From: Fusobacterium mortiferum ATCC 9817
Lineage (GTDB): Bacteria; Fusobacteriota; Fusobacteriia; Fusobacteriales; Fusobacteriaceae
Assembly (NCBI RefSeq): GCF_000158195.2
Contig: NZ_GL987994.1
Location: 678,343 to 742,342 of the forward strand
Length of the DNA: 64,000 nucleotides
Direction: 5' to 3'
Shown here in pieces: positions 8,720 through 16,132 of the stretch. Both the position numbers and the translations under genes were made by a program. The notes beneath the pieces were generated by a model. It searched no databases. It saw only the letters and a program-made list of their open reading frames with translations, and was not told the origin of the DNA. How positions within the stretch are numbered: position 1 is the stretch's first letter; each line of letters begins with the position of its first letter.

Positions 8720-9901
8720 ATGTATAAAATAATGTCGAATAATTTGACTGATTATGAAGCTATAAATCAGATAGAAGAGATTAATAAGATATTTAATGAT
8801 AATAACATAGTAATTATGCCAGACTATCATGCTGGAAAAGGTTGTGTAGTAGGAACTACTATGCTGATAACTGATAAAGTTTGTCCTAACCATGTAGGTG
8901 TAGATATTGGTTGTGGAATAGCTGGTTATAAAATAGATAAGAGATATTTTAAATTTGATATAGAGAAATTAAAAGAGTTAGATGATATAATAAGAAAAAA
9001 TATTCCAAGTGGTTTATCAATAAACAAAAGAAAATCAAAGTTTATACCTAAAGGTTACGAGATAAAATTAAGAGCTAAAGTAGATAGACAAGCTATGGAT
9101 AGAGCTTATTTAAGTTTAGGAACTCTTGGTGGAGGAAATCATTTTATAGAAGTAGGAGAAAATGAAGAGTGTTATATTTTATTTGTTCACTCTGGAAGTA
9201 GAAATTTAGGAGTTCAAGTAGCAAATTATCATCAAAATATAGCAATAGATACTTGTAACAAAGAGAGAGTAGAGTATATTTATAATATAACTAAAAATGT
9301 AGCTCCAGAAGAGAGAGAAAAGATGATAGAGGAATATAAGAAAGAAAATCCTCATATTCTGAATCCAAGCTGTTATTTAGAAGGAGTTTATTTAGAAGAT
9401 TATCTCTTTGATATGAGAGTAATGGAAGAGTTTGCATGCCTAAATAGGGAGATAATGATAAAAACTATTTTAGAAAAATTAGATATTCCTTTTGTTAAAG
9501 GAAATTATATAGAGAGTACTCATAACTATATAGAGGAGTATAAAGGGCTTCATATTTTGAGAAAAGGTGCTACATCAGCTAAAAAAGATGAAAGAGTTAT
9601 AATTCCTTTAAATATGAGAGATGGAATTATCATAGGAATAGGAAAGGGTAATCCAGAGTGGAATTATTCAGCTCCACATGGTGCTGGAAGGATTCTTAGT
9701 AGAAAAAAGGCTAAGGAAAATCTGTCTTTAGATGAGTTTAAAGAAACTATGGAAGGAATATTTACTACTTGTGTATCTAATAGTACTTTAGATGAATCTC
9801 CTATGGCTTACAAACCTATGGAAGAGATTTTAGAGGTTATTGGAGATACTATTGAAATAGAAGAGATAGTAAAACCAATTTATAATTTTAAAGCTAATTA
9901 A
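8720..9901 (+). CDS. rtcB: RNA-splicing ligase RtcB
   Basis: 393 residues from ATG 8720 with AGAAAGGAA upstream; an upstream in-frame ATG at 8645 lies inside kptA and adds unconserved residues. RtcB joins RNA 3'-phosphate or 2',3'-cyclic phosphate ends to 5'-OH ends using GTP and Mn2+. Visible metal and active-site motifs: HVGVDIGCGIAGYK (Asp and Cys ligands), GGGNHFIEVG, VHSGSRNLG, and PHGAGRILSRKKA with the histidine that becomes guanylylated. All are intact. It is a short form like other stand-alone bacterial RtcB proteins. No archease gene is nearby. It lies between kptA and a giant TPR gene in one unit. Confidence 0.95.
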   Translation: MYKIMSNNLTDYEAINQIEEINKIFNDNNIVIMPDYHAGKGCVVGTTMLITDKVCPNHVGVDIGCGIAGYKIDKRYFKFDIEKLKELDDIIRKNIPSGLSINKRKSKFIPKGYEIKLRAKVDRQAMDRAYLSLGTLGGGNHFIEVGENEECYILFVHSGSRNLGVQVANYHQNIAIDTCNKERVEYIYNITKNVAPEEREKMIEEYKKENPHILNPSCYLEGVYLEDYLFDMRVMEEFACLNREIMIKTILEKLDIPFVKGNYIESTHNYIEEYKGLHILRKGATSAKKDERVIIPLNMRDGIIIGIGKGNPEWNYSAPHGAGRILSRKKAKENLSLDEFKETMEGIFTTCVSNSTLDESPMAYKPMEEILEVIGDTIEIEEIVKPIYNFKAN

Positions 9902-9923
9902 TATAATTCAAGGAGGGATACTT

Positions 9924-12566
9924 ATGTCAATAGTAACTAAAGAATGGGCTAAAAAATTTGCAGAGGCAGAATATCTTGATGAAATAATAGAAGGATTAGA
10001 GGAATTACAAAAAGAAAATAACTATACTGATGAAGAGATGGAGAATGATTTAGATGTAGCTCTCTGGAGAGCTTATGTGTATAATAATATGGATTCTTAT
10101 GAATACTATGAGCTATCAGAAAAAACTCTTGTTAAGGTAAAAGACAAGGGAGTAAAGAGTGGAGTTTGGTGTTATAGATACTCTTGTGCCTTAGTTTATC
10201 TTAGAAGATTTGAAGAAGCTCTAGAGTATAGTAGATTAGGAACAGAAGTTGAGTCAGATTATCCTTGGGGTTGGTTACAACTAGGTAGACTTTGTTACAA
10301 GTTTAACTTATTAGACGAAGCTTTTAATGCTATTGAAGAGGGACTAAAGCTAGTACCTAATGATTATGAGTTTTTAACATTGAAAGATGATATAGAAAAT
10401 GATAGAGGATATGCTTATGCTAACTCTCACTATATAAATGAGGAGTATGATAAAAGTTCAGAGAAAAGACTTATAGATATTGATGATGATAAGTTATACA
10501 ATGAGTTTTTAAATAAGAGTGATTTAGAGAAAAAATTGGACATTTTACACAAGGAGAATAAAAATCAAGAGATTATAGATATAATTAACTCTCTACCTAA
10601 AGAGGAACTAACTTATAATATTCTGGGAAAACTTGCAAGAGCTTATAATAATAATGATGAGTATGACAAAGGAATGGAGATTTTACTCTCTGTAAAAGAT
10701 GAGGGAGAGAAAGACTCACTATGGAATTTCCGTATTGGATACTCTTGTTATTATTCTGGAAGATTAGAAGAAGCTCAAAAATATTTTGAAAGAAGTTTGG
10801 AGATAAATCCAGAAGAGCCAGATGCAGATGTACTTTTAAGATTTACTTATTCAGATTTAGGAACTAAAAAGATAGATGAGGGAAAACCAGAGGAAGCTTT
10901 AGAGTATTATAAAAAATCAAGAGAGTTAGCAAGAGATACAGACGGAATTATCTTTTCAGAATCAGATTTAGCTTGGGCATATGACCATCTTGGTAAGTAT
11001 GAAAAAGCCTATGAATATTTAAAAAATATAATTTCATTGGGAAGAGATGATATCTGGTTACATTCAGAAGTAGGGTTCTGTTTAGGTGGACTTGGAAAAT
11101 ATGAAGAAGCAGCAGAGGAATTTAAAAAAGCTATTGAAATGGGAAGAGATGATTCTTGGATTTTTGCTAGACTTGGACAGGCATATAGAGAGTTAGAAAA
11201 ATATGATGAGGCATTGGAAACATATTTTAAAGGATTGGAAATAGATAAAAATGATATTTGGTTAAATTCAGAGGTAGCTTGGATTTATGATACAATAAAA
11301 GATGACTGTAATACAGGATTGAAATATCTAGAGAAGGTAAAAGAGTTAGGAAGAGATGATATCTGGATAAATTCTGAATTTGGTTGGGTATATAATCATT
11401 TAGAGAGATATGAAGAGGGACTACTTTATTTAGAAAAAGCTAAAGAGTTGGGAAGAGATGATATTTGGATAAACTTTGAGATAGGATACTCTCTTGTGAG
11501 ATTAAATAGAGGAGAAGAGGCATTAAATCATTATAAAAAAGCCAAAGAATTAGGAAGAGATGATATAGGTTTAAATAGTGAAATGGGTTATTGTTTAGAT
11601 AGCTTAGAAAGATGGGAAGAAGCATTGCCATATTTAGAAAAGGCAAGAGAGCTAGGAAGAGATGACAGATGGATAAACTCTGAAATAGGTTTTTGTTTAA
11701 ATAGATTGGATAGATTTGAAGAGGGATTACTATATTTTGAAAAAGCTAAGGAACAAGGAAAAGATGATATTTGGTTATATTCAGAGATAGGATATTGTCT
11801 AAAAAGATTGGCTAGATGGGAAGAAGCTCTTTCATATTATCAAAAAGCTAATGAAATGGGAAGAGATGATGAGTGGCTAAATGTTGAGATAGGTGAGTGT
11901 CTAGGAGAGATGGGAAGAATAGAAGAGGGAATAGCTAGACTTCAAAAAACTCTTACATTAAAAGATTGTGATGAAGTTTTAGTAAACTCTCAAATAGGAT
12001 ATCTGTATGGAAAATTAAATAACTCAAAAGAAGCATTGAAATATCTGTATAAAGCTGAGGAATTAGGAAGAAAAGATGTGTGGCTATATTCTGAAATAGG
12101 TTGGAACTTGGCTGATGATAGTGAAACTTATGAGAAAGCACTTGACTATTTTAATAAAGCAGTAGAATTAGGAAGAGATGATACTTGGATAGATGGACAG
12201 ATAGGATTTGTTCAAAGCAAACTTGGAAACTATAAAGAGGCTATCTCTCGTTTTGAAAGAGTTTATTTTGCTACTCCAGAAGATAATTGGATAGCTTTTC
12301 AATTGGGGGCAGTATATAGAAAAGCTGGAGAGATAACAAAAGCTATTGAGATTTTAGAAAAATCAGTAGAAAATACACCATTTAGAGGTTGGGTAGAATT
12401 AGAATTAGCTATCTGTTATGCTCTTATAGAAGAAAAAGAAAAAGCACAAGAGTATTTAGATAAGGCAGAATTATATATAGGAGGAGAAAGAGAAAACTAT
12501 CCAGATGTGAAAAAAGATTTTGAGATGGTAAACCAACTTCTTAAAGCTACTAGTTATTTATCCTAA
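9924..12566 (+). CDS. Giant TPR-repeat protein downstream of rtcB
   Basis: 880 residues made almost entirely of tetratricopeptide-type repeats of 34 residues. The consensus unit is roughly EIGYCLxRLxRWEEALxYxEKAKELGRDDIWLNS, recurring about 15 times from residue ~230 to the end; a more divergent TPR block occupies residues 1-160. The invariant GRDD-W element at the end of each repeat is the signature of this subfamily. No catalytic domain or signal peptide is seen. It probably acts as a cytoplasmic scaffold or substrate-binding solenoid. AGGAGGG precedes ATG 9924, 22 bases after rtcB. Repeat units are similar enough at DNA level to allow recombination. Confidence 0.88.
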   Translation: MSIVTKEWAKKFAEAEYLDEIIEGLEELQKENNYTDEEMENDLDVALWRAYVYNNMDSYEYYELSEKTLVKVKDKGVKSGVWCYRYSCALVYLRRFEEALEYSRLGTEVESDYPWGWLQLGRLCYKFNLLDEAFNAIEEGLKLVPNDYEFLTLKDDIENDRGYAYANSHYINEEYDKSSEKRLIDIDDDKLYNEFLNKSDLEKKLDILHKENKNQEIIDIINSLPKEELTYNILGKLARAYNNNDEYDKGMEILLSVKDEGEKDSLWNFRIGYSCYYSGRLEEAQKYFERSLEINPEEPDADVLLRFTYSDLGTKKIDEGKPEEALEYYKKSRELARDTDGIIFSESDLAWAYDHLGKYEKAYEYLKNIISLGRDDIWLHSEVGFCLGGLGKYEEAAEEFKKAIEMGRDDSWIFARLGQAYRELEKYDEALETYFKGLEIDKNDIWLNSEVAWIYDTIKDDCNTGLKYLEKVKELGRDDIWINSEFGWVYNHLERYEEGLLYLEKAKELGRDDIWINFEIGYSLVRLNRGEEALNHYKKAKELGRDDIGLNSEMGYCLDSLERWEEALPYLEKARELGRDDRWINSEIGFCLNRLDRFEEGLLYFEKAKEQGKDDIWLYSEIGYCLKRLARWEEALSYYQKANEMGRDDEWLNVEIGECLGEMGRIEEGIARLQKTLTLKDCDEVLVNSQIGYLYGKLNNSKEALKYLYKAEELGRKDVWLYSEIGWNLADDSETYEKALDYFNKAVELGRDDTWIDGQIGFVQSKLGNYKEAISRFERVYFATPEDNWIAFQLGAVYRKAGEITKAIEILEKSVENTPFRGWVELELAICYALIEEKEKAQEYLDKAELYIGGERENYPDVKKDFEMVNQLLKATSYLS

Positions 12567-12594
12567 TAAACACTATCCCTTTTTATTATAGATA

Positions 12595-12603
12595 TGATAT
12601 AAT
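12595..12603 (+). promoter_or_regulatory. Extended -10 promoter of the putative toxin mRNA
   Basis: TGATATAAT at 12595-12603 is a perfect extended -10 element (TG-n-TATAAT). No good -35 is present, as expected for an extended -10 promoter. The predicted start is near 12610, which is the first base of the ribosome-binding sequence GAAGGGAGG. It starts just after the TPR gene stop and gives the small locus its own transcription. Confidence 0.75.
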
Positions 12604-12629
12604 AGTACCGAAGGGAGGATAAACAAATA

Positions 12630-12647
12630 TATGTTCGATTTAATAGG
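12630..12647 (+). repeat. Direct repeat DR1 over the peptide 1 start codon
   Basis: TATGTTCGATTTAATAGG. It matches the repeat at 12911-12928 except for G at 12637 in place of A, a change that still allows a G-U pair with the antisense RNA. Confidence 0.85.
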
Positions 12648-12738
12648 GAAAATAGTAACACTCGTAGAATTTATCAAGTTAGTAATAGCTTTGATAAAGT
12701 TTATAAAGAGAATTATTAGGAGGTACACAGGGAAATAA
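12631..12738 (+). CDS. Tiny hydrophobic peptide 1, putative type I toxin
   Basis: 35 residues starting MFDLIGKIVTLVEF and ending KRIIRRYTGK. The middle is one hydrophobic helix (residues ~5-26) with regularly spaced lysines, and the C-terminus is strongly basic. This is the usual shape of membrane-acting type I toxins. GAAGGGAGG lies 12 bases before ATG 12631. The first codons (12630-12647) are repeated almost exactly at 12911-12928, which is the 5' part of a predicted antisense RNA, so the start codon is a direct antisense target. No named family was recognised. Confidence 0.65.
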   Translation: MFDLIGKIVTLVEFIKLVIALIKFIKRIIRRYTGK

Positions 12739-12781
12739 CTTCCCTCCTCCCTTCCCCTATTAAAAAACAGGAGTGATAAGG

Positions 12782-12892
12782 TTGAGTGATAGATTTTGGC
12801 ATATTTTACTTATAATAGTAGTTGTTGGAAAAATTATCGAATGGGGCTATAAATTATATAATTGGTATAAAAATAAAAAAGGTAAGAACTAA
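12782..12892 (+). CDS. Tiny hydrophobic peptide 2, putative Fst-like toxin
   Basis: 36 residues starting at TTG 12782 after CAGGAG (12768-12773); GTG 12773 is an alternative start. It begins (M)SDRFWHILLIIVVVGKIIEW and ends with a basic tail NWYKNKKGKN. One membrane helix spans residues ~6-20. Size and layout (short head, one helix, charged tail) match Fst/Ldr-like type I toxins, but direct similarity is not clear. Its last codons lie inside the terminator stem and are fully antisense to the predicted antitoxin RNA. Confidence 0.6.
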   Translation: MSDRFWHILLIIVVVGKIIEWGYKLYNWYKNKKGKN

Positions 12893-12911
12893 ATAGCTCA
12901 TTACCTTTTTT
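12875..12911. terminator. Bidirectional intrinsic terminator shared by toxin mRNA and antisense RNA
   Basis: AAAAAAGGTAA at 12875-12885 pairs perfectly with TTACCTTTTTT at 12901-12911 around a 15-base loop. A run of T closes the stem on the + strand and TTTTTTATTT on the - strand, so it should stop transcription in both directions. Convergent RNAs sharing such a terminator are the hallmark of the enterococcal par locus. Confidence 0.85.
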
Positions 12912-12928
12912 ATGTTCAATTTAATAGG
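12911..12928 (+). repeat. Direct repeat DR2 at the 5' end of the antisense RNA
   Basis: TATGTTCAATTTAATAGG, 17 of 18 identical to DR1. Read on the + strand it looks like a vestigial copy of the peptide 1 start (M-F-N-L-I-G-T-stop) with no ribosome site, suggesting the antisense RNA arose by duplication of the toxin start region. Confidence 0.85.
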
Positions 12929-12935
12929 TACTTAA

Positions 12936-12964
12936 ATTATAACAGTTATTAAAAGAAAAGTCAA
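12936..12964 (-). promoter_or_regulatory. Strong promoter of the antisense RNA
   Basis: On the minus strand TTGACT (12964-12959), a 17-base spacer, and TATAAT (12941-12936) preceded by TG at the extended position. Five of six -35 bases and all -10 bases match consensus, which suggests a strong constitutive promoter, stronger than that of the toxin mRNA, as type I systems need. Confidence 0.85.
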
Positions 12965-12983
12965 GGAGAAAGGAAGTAAGAAG

Positions 12984-13460
12984 ATGAAGATAAGATTCTT
13001 TGGAGAGATTGATATCAATAAAGATTATTATGAGACTACTATTCATTTAAAGGATAGAGATATCCAATTAGATTTGAATTTAGAAGAGGTAATAGGAAAA
13101 AAAGATTGGATATTAGAGTATGATGAATATATTTCAAAATTATCTATCTATAAGGAAAAGATAGAAGAGAAACTAAATGAGGATTTTGATGACTGGGGTC
13201 TTACTAAAGAGTGGATAGATTGGCATATAGAGGGATTTGATAAAAAAGATATAGAAAAACTTACAGAGGGAGTAGATAAAAATCTTCCAATAGATGAAAA
13301 ACTTTTTAGTGTAATAAACTTAGAAAGAGTAGGGATATACCCAGAATATGAAGATTATGCTATATGGGATTTTATGCTAGATAATGAATTTAGTGATCAA
13401 ATTCTTGTAGTTGTTACTGACAATAAGGGAGAGATAGTAGATATTACTTGGGAAAGTTAA
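12984..13460 (+). CDS. DUF2004 family protein
   Basis: 158 acidic residues. The C-terminal pattern RVGIYPEYEDYAIWDFMLDNEFSDQILVVVTDNKGEIVDITWES is the DUF2004 signature (a Y-A-x-W-D-F core and a D-I-T-x-E-S end). The fold is predicted alpha/beta and the function is unknown; members occur among bacterial immunity-type gene clusters. GGAGAAAGGAAG precedes ATG 12984. Followed 9 bases later by a DUF4261 gene. Confidence 0.75.
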   Translation: MKIRFFGEIDINKDYYETTIHLKDRDIQLDLNLEEVIGKKDWILEYDEYISKLSIYKEKIEEKLNEDFDDWGLTKEWIDWHIEGFDKKDIEKLTEGVDKNLPIDEKLFSVINLERVGIYPEYEDYAIWDFMLDNEFSDQILVVVTDNKGEIVDITWES

Positions 13461-13469
13461 GGAGGAGCT

Positions 13470-14219
13470 ATGGAAAAAAATAATGTAATGAATGGATTTA
13501 TACTTTTTAAAGACACAGTTTGTAATTTTGATGAGATTAAGAAAAATTTAAAATCTGATTGGAATATTGAGATGAATGGAGAGATAAAAGAAGAAGCAAC
13601 TGTTTTTAATATTGGAAATACTATGGTAGCTCTATCTTTTATACCAGCTCCTGTACCGAATGGAGAGGCAGAAGCTAATGCTAAAAATAATATCTTCTGG
13701 GAAGATGGAGTTAAGAAAACTTCTGAACATCAAGCACAGATGATAGTAGCTGTAACAGGTGGAAAAGATGCAGTAAAAAGTTCTAAACTTTTTGTAAAAG
13801 TAGCTTCGAGTATTTTGAAGTTAGAAAATACAATAGGAATTTATAAGTATCCAACTGTAATTCCAAGTGATATGTATATTGAAGTTGCTGAAGAGTTAAA
13901 AGAGGATTCTTTCCCAGTGCTAGATGTGGTATATATTGGAATGTATAGAAGTGATAATGGAATCTGTGGATATACAGAGGGATTAAAATATTTTGGTAAA
14001 AAAGAGATAGAGGTAATAGACACTGATGTAGAAGTGTTTGAGTTGTATGAGTTTTTAATAGATATAGCTAACTATGTAATAACTTGTGATGTAAAATTAA
14101 ATGATGGAGAAACAATAGGATTTTCAGCTGAACAAAAACTTCCTATAACTGTAACTAAGGGAGTAGTATTTGAAGAGGATACTATTAAGATAGAGTTTAA
14201 TAATAGTAATAAAAATTAA
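13470..14219 (+). CDS. DUF4261 domain protein
   Basis: 249 residues. The N-terminal region GFILFKDTVCNFDEIKKNLKSDW, the middle VALSFIPAPVPNGEAEANAKNNIFW and HQAQMIVAVTGG, and the later FELYEFLIDIANYVI fit the DUF4261 family. No signal peptide or membrane helix. DUF4261 proteins are frequent neighbours of SUFU, DUF2004 and DMP19-like genes; no reaction is known. Ribosome site GGAGG before ATG 13470. Confidence 0.75.
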   Translation: MEKNNVMNGFILFKDTVCNFDEIKKNLKSDWNIEMNGEIKEEATVFNIGNTMVALSFIPAPVPNGEAEANAKNNIFWEDGVKKTSEHQAQMIVAVTGGKDAVKSSKLFVKVASSILKLENTIGIYKYPTVIPSDMYIEVAEELKEDSFPVLDVVYIGMYRSDNGICGYTEGLKYFGKKEIEVIDTDVEVFELYEFLIDIANYVITCDVKLNDGETIGFSAEQKLPITVTKGVVFEEDTIKIEFNNSNKN

Positions 14220-14235
14220 AAATAAGGAGAGAGTA

Positions 14236-14667
14236 ATGATAAATATAAGTGAAGATTTATGGTGGGATACTTTTGAAGAGTATTCTATAAAATTTGGAGA
14301 GGTAAGACCAGATTATAAAAAGTTAAAACCAGAGGAAGCAGAGATAGGAGCACTGTTTAATATGGAATTGGATATGCACAATGGAGGTTTTTTACAATTT
14401 TTCTGCAACTGGGGATATGAGGCATATATCTATGCACTAAGAGGGCTAGAGAGTATAGGAGCAATAGAAACTAAAAAACTTCTTGAAAAACAATATGGAG
14501 TAATAGCTAGATTAAAAGATGATAAAAGAGTAGATGAGCTATGGGCTATTCCAGAGTTCTTAAAGGAGAGCGAGCTAGATAAGTTAGATAAATTAGATGA
14601 AGAGTATTGGGAAGATAAAGAGAAGATAATGGATAAGATGTATACTCACTATATTGAGAAAAAATAA
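14236..14667 (+). CDS. DMP19-like (DUF4375) acidic protein
   Basis: 143 residues with the diagnostic ELDMHNGGFLQFFCNWG segment near residue 43 and an acidic helical tail. The family includes Neisseria DMP19, an acidic DNA-mimic protein that binds a repressor. Whether this one mimics DNA is unknown. It is the last gene of the immunity-type run; a promoter-containing 124-base gap separates it from the MATE gene. Confidence 0.75.
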   Translation: MINISEDLWWDTFEEYSIKFGEVRPDYKKLKPEEAEIGALFNMELDMHNGGFLQFFCNWGYEAYIYALRGLESIGAIETKKLLEKQYGVIARLKDDKRVDELWAIPEFLKESELDKLDKLDEEYWEDKEKIMDKMYTHYIEKK

Positions 14668-14791
14668 TATAAAAAGTTGTAGATAAAAAATAAAAATCTG
14701 TGTATAATTAGAAAGTTAGTATTAAAGAGTTGTTCAATATAAGACTTTACTAAGTAAATATTGAAGCAAAAAATAAGGAGAGATTTTAATT

Positions 14792-16129
14792 ATGACAGAT
14801 TTAACAACAGGTAGTCCTACAAAACAGATGCTAAAATTTGCTATGCCAGTGTGCCTAGGAAATTTATTTCAACTTTTTTATAGCTTAACAGATACTAGAA
14901 TAGTGGGAAGTACTTTAGGAGAAAATGCTCTAGCAGCTGTTGGGGCAAGTACAGCAATAAGTACTCTACTTATTGGTTTTCTAACAGGGCTTACAAATGG
15001 ATTTTCTATTATTATTGCTCAAAATTTTGGAGCAAAAAATGAAGAGAAAATAAGAAAAAGTATAGCGGGAACAATTTTATTAGGTTTTTTAACAGCACTA
15101 TTTATAAGTTTTTTTAGTGTTACATTTTTAAAATCAATACTTAATATATTAAATGTTTCTGATGAAATTTTTCCACAATCTTATGGATATATTAGAGCTA
15201 TTCTTTTAGGAATAATAGCTACTATGTTTTATAATGCTTTTGCTGGAATATTGAGGGCTATTGGAGATACAGTAGCTCCTCTTATATTTTTGGTTATAGC
15301 CTGTGGATTTAATATATTTTTAGATTTATATTTTATTCTTGGACTTGGAAAAGGGGTAGCAGGAGCAGCTTGGGCAACAGTTATTTCTCAAGGGATATCA
15401 GTGCTATTTTGTGTAATATATATGTGGAAAAAATATCCAAATCTTAGATTAAAGAAAGAGGACTTCAAAATAGATATACAGCTTGTAAAAAAACTTTATG
15501 GTTCAGGGTTATCTATGGGTATGATGATGTCCCTTGTATATTTTGGAACTTTAGCTTTACAAATAGCTATCAATACTCTTGGAACAAATACAATAGTAGC
15601 TCATACAGCAGCTAGAAAGATAACAGAATTTTTTATGCTGCCATTTGGAGTGATGAGTATTACAATGGCAACATATTGTGGACAAAATAAAGGGGCTAGA
15701 GAGTATAAGAGAATAAAAATAGGAATTTGGCAAGCTCTCTATATAACTTGGGCTTGGTGTGCTTTTATTTTAGTATTGAGTTATACAATTTCTCCACAGT
15801 TAGTATATTTAGTTACAGGTACTGAAATCTCTGAGATAATTGATACAGCAGAAAAATATTTGAAAATAAATACAATATTTTATTTTGTACCAGCTATGAT
15901 ATGTATATTGAGAAATGCTATGCAGGGAATAGGAGATTTAATAACACCAATATTTTCTAGTTTTATTGAGTTAATTGGAAAAGTAGCCATAGCCTTTTTC
16001 CTTACACCTAGTATAGGATATATGGGAATAATAGTTTCTGAACCAATTGTATGGGTATTAATGGTAATTCCTTTAATAGTAAAAATTATAAGAAATCCGA
16101 TATTTAAAAATTTAGATAAGGGTGAATAA
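14792..16129 (+). CDS. MATE-family multidrug efflux transporter
   Basis: 445 residues with twelve membrane helices in two similar halves. MATE features: TDLTTGSPTKQMLKFAMPVCLGNLFQLFYSLTD at the start, VGSTLGENALAAVGAS, and the second-half NTIVAHTAARKITEFF. The protein should export cationic drugs or metabolites using a Na+ or H+ gradient across the inner membrane. A TGTATAAT -10 lies about 80 bases upstream. The NUDIX gene follows 3 bases after the stop. Confidence 0.9.
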   Translation: MTDLTTGSPTKQMLKFAMPVCLGNLFQLFYSLTDTRIVGSTLGENALAAVGASTAISTLLIGFLTGLTNGFSIIIAQNFGAKNEEKIRKSIAGTILLGFLTALFISFFSVTFLKSILNILNVSDEIFPQSYGYIRAILLGIIATMFYNAFAGILRAIGDTVAPLIFLVIACGFNIFLDLYFILGLGKGVAGAAWATVISQGISVLFCVIYMWKKYPNLRLKKEDFKIDIQLVKKLYGSGLSMGMMMSLVYFGTLALQIAINTLGTNTIVAHTAARKITEFFMLPFGVMSITMATYCGQNKGAREYKRIKIGIWQALYITWAWCAFILVLSYTISPQLVYLVTGTEISEIIDTAEKYLKINTIFYFVPAMICILRNAMQGIGDLITPIFSSFIELIGKVAIAFFLTPSIGYMGIIVSEPIVWVLMVIPLIVKIIRNPIFKNLDKGE

Positions 16130-16132
16130 AAA

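Larger units (their letters stand above)
12610..12911 (+). ncRNA. Putative toxin mRNA (RNA I-like) of a par/Fst-type locus
   Basis: Predicted ~300-nt transcript from the extended -10 promoter to the terminator at 12875-12911. Its 5' end is GAAGGGAGGA (12610-12619), the ribosome site of peptide 1, and the exact complement TCCTCCCTTC lies at 12745-12754. The two ends of the first cistron can therefore form a 10-bp helix that hides the ribosome site. AGGGAA/TTCCCT forms a small extra stem at the peptide 1 stop. Two short peptides are encoded (12631-12738 and 12782-12892). End-to-end pairing is a known feature of type I toxin mRNAs. Confidence 0.65.
12871..12929 (-). ncRNA. Putative ~60-nt antisense antitoxin RNA (RNA II-like)
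   Basis: Predicted to start near 12929 from the promoter at 12936-12964 and to end at the shared terminator. Its 5' segment is complementary to the repeat at 12911-12928. Because that repeat copies the start of peptide 1, the RNA can pair in trans with 12630-12647 over 18 consecutive positions, 17 Watson-Crick pairs and one G-U, covering the start codon. Its 3' half is perfectly antisense to the toxin mRNA end. This matches how RNA II of par recognises RNA I through direct repeats plus the terminator loop. Confidence 0.72.

Noticed and set aside
12631-12892. Reading the small peptides as chance open frames
   Set aside because: Kept as genes because promoter, ribosome sites, terminator, antisense promoter and direct repeat all fit together; chance alone would not supply these in order.
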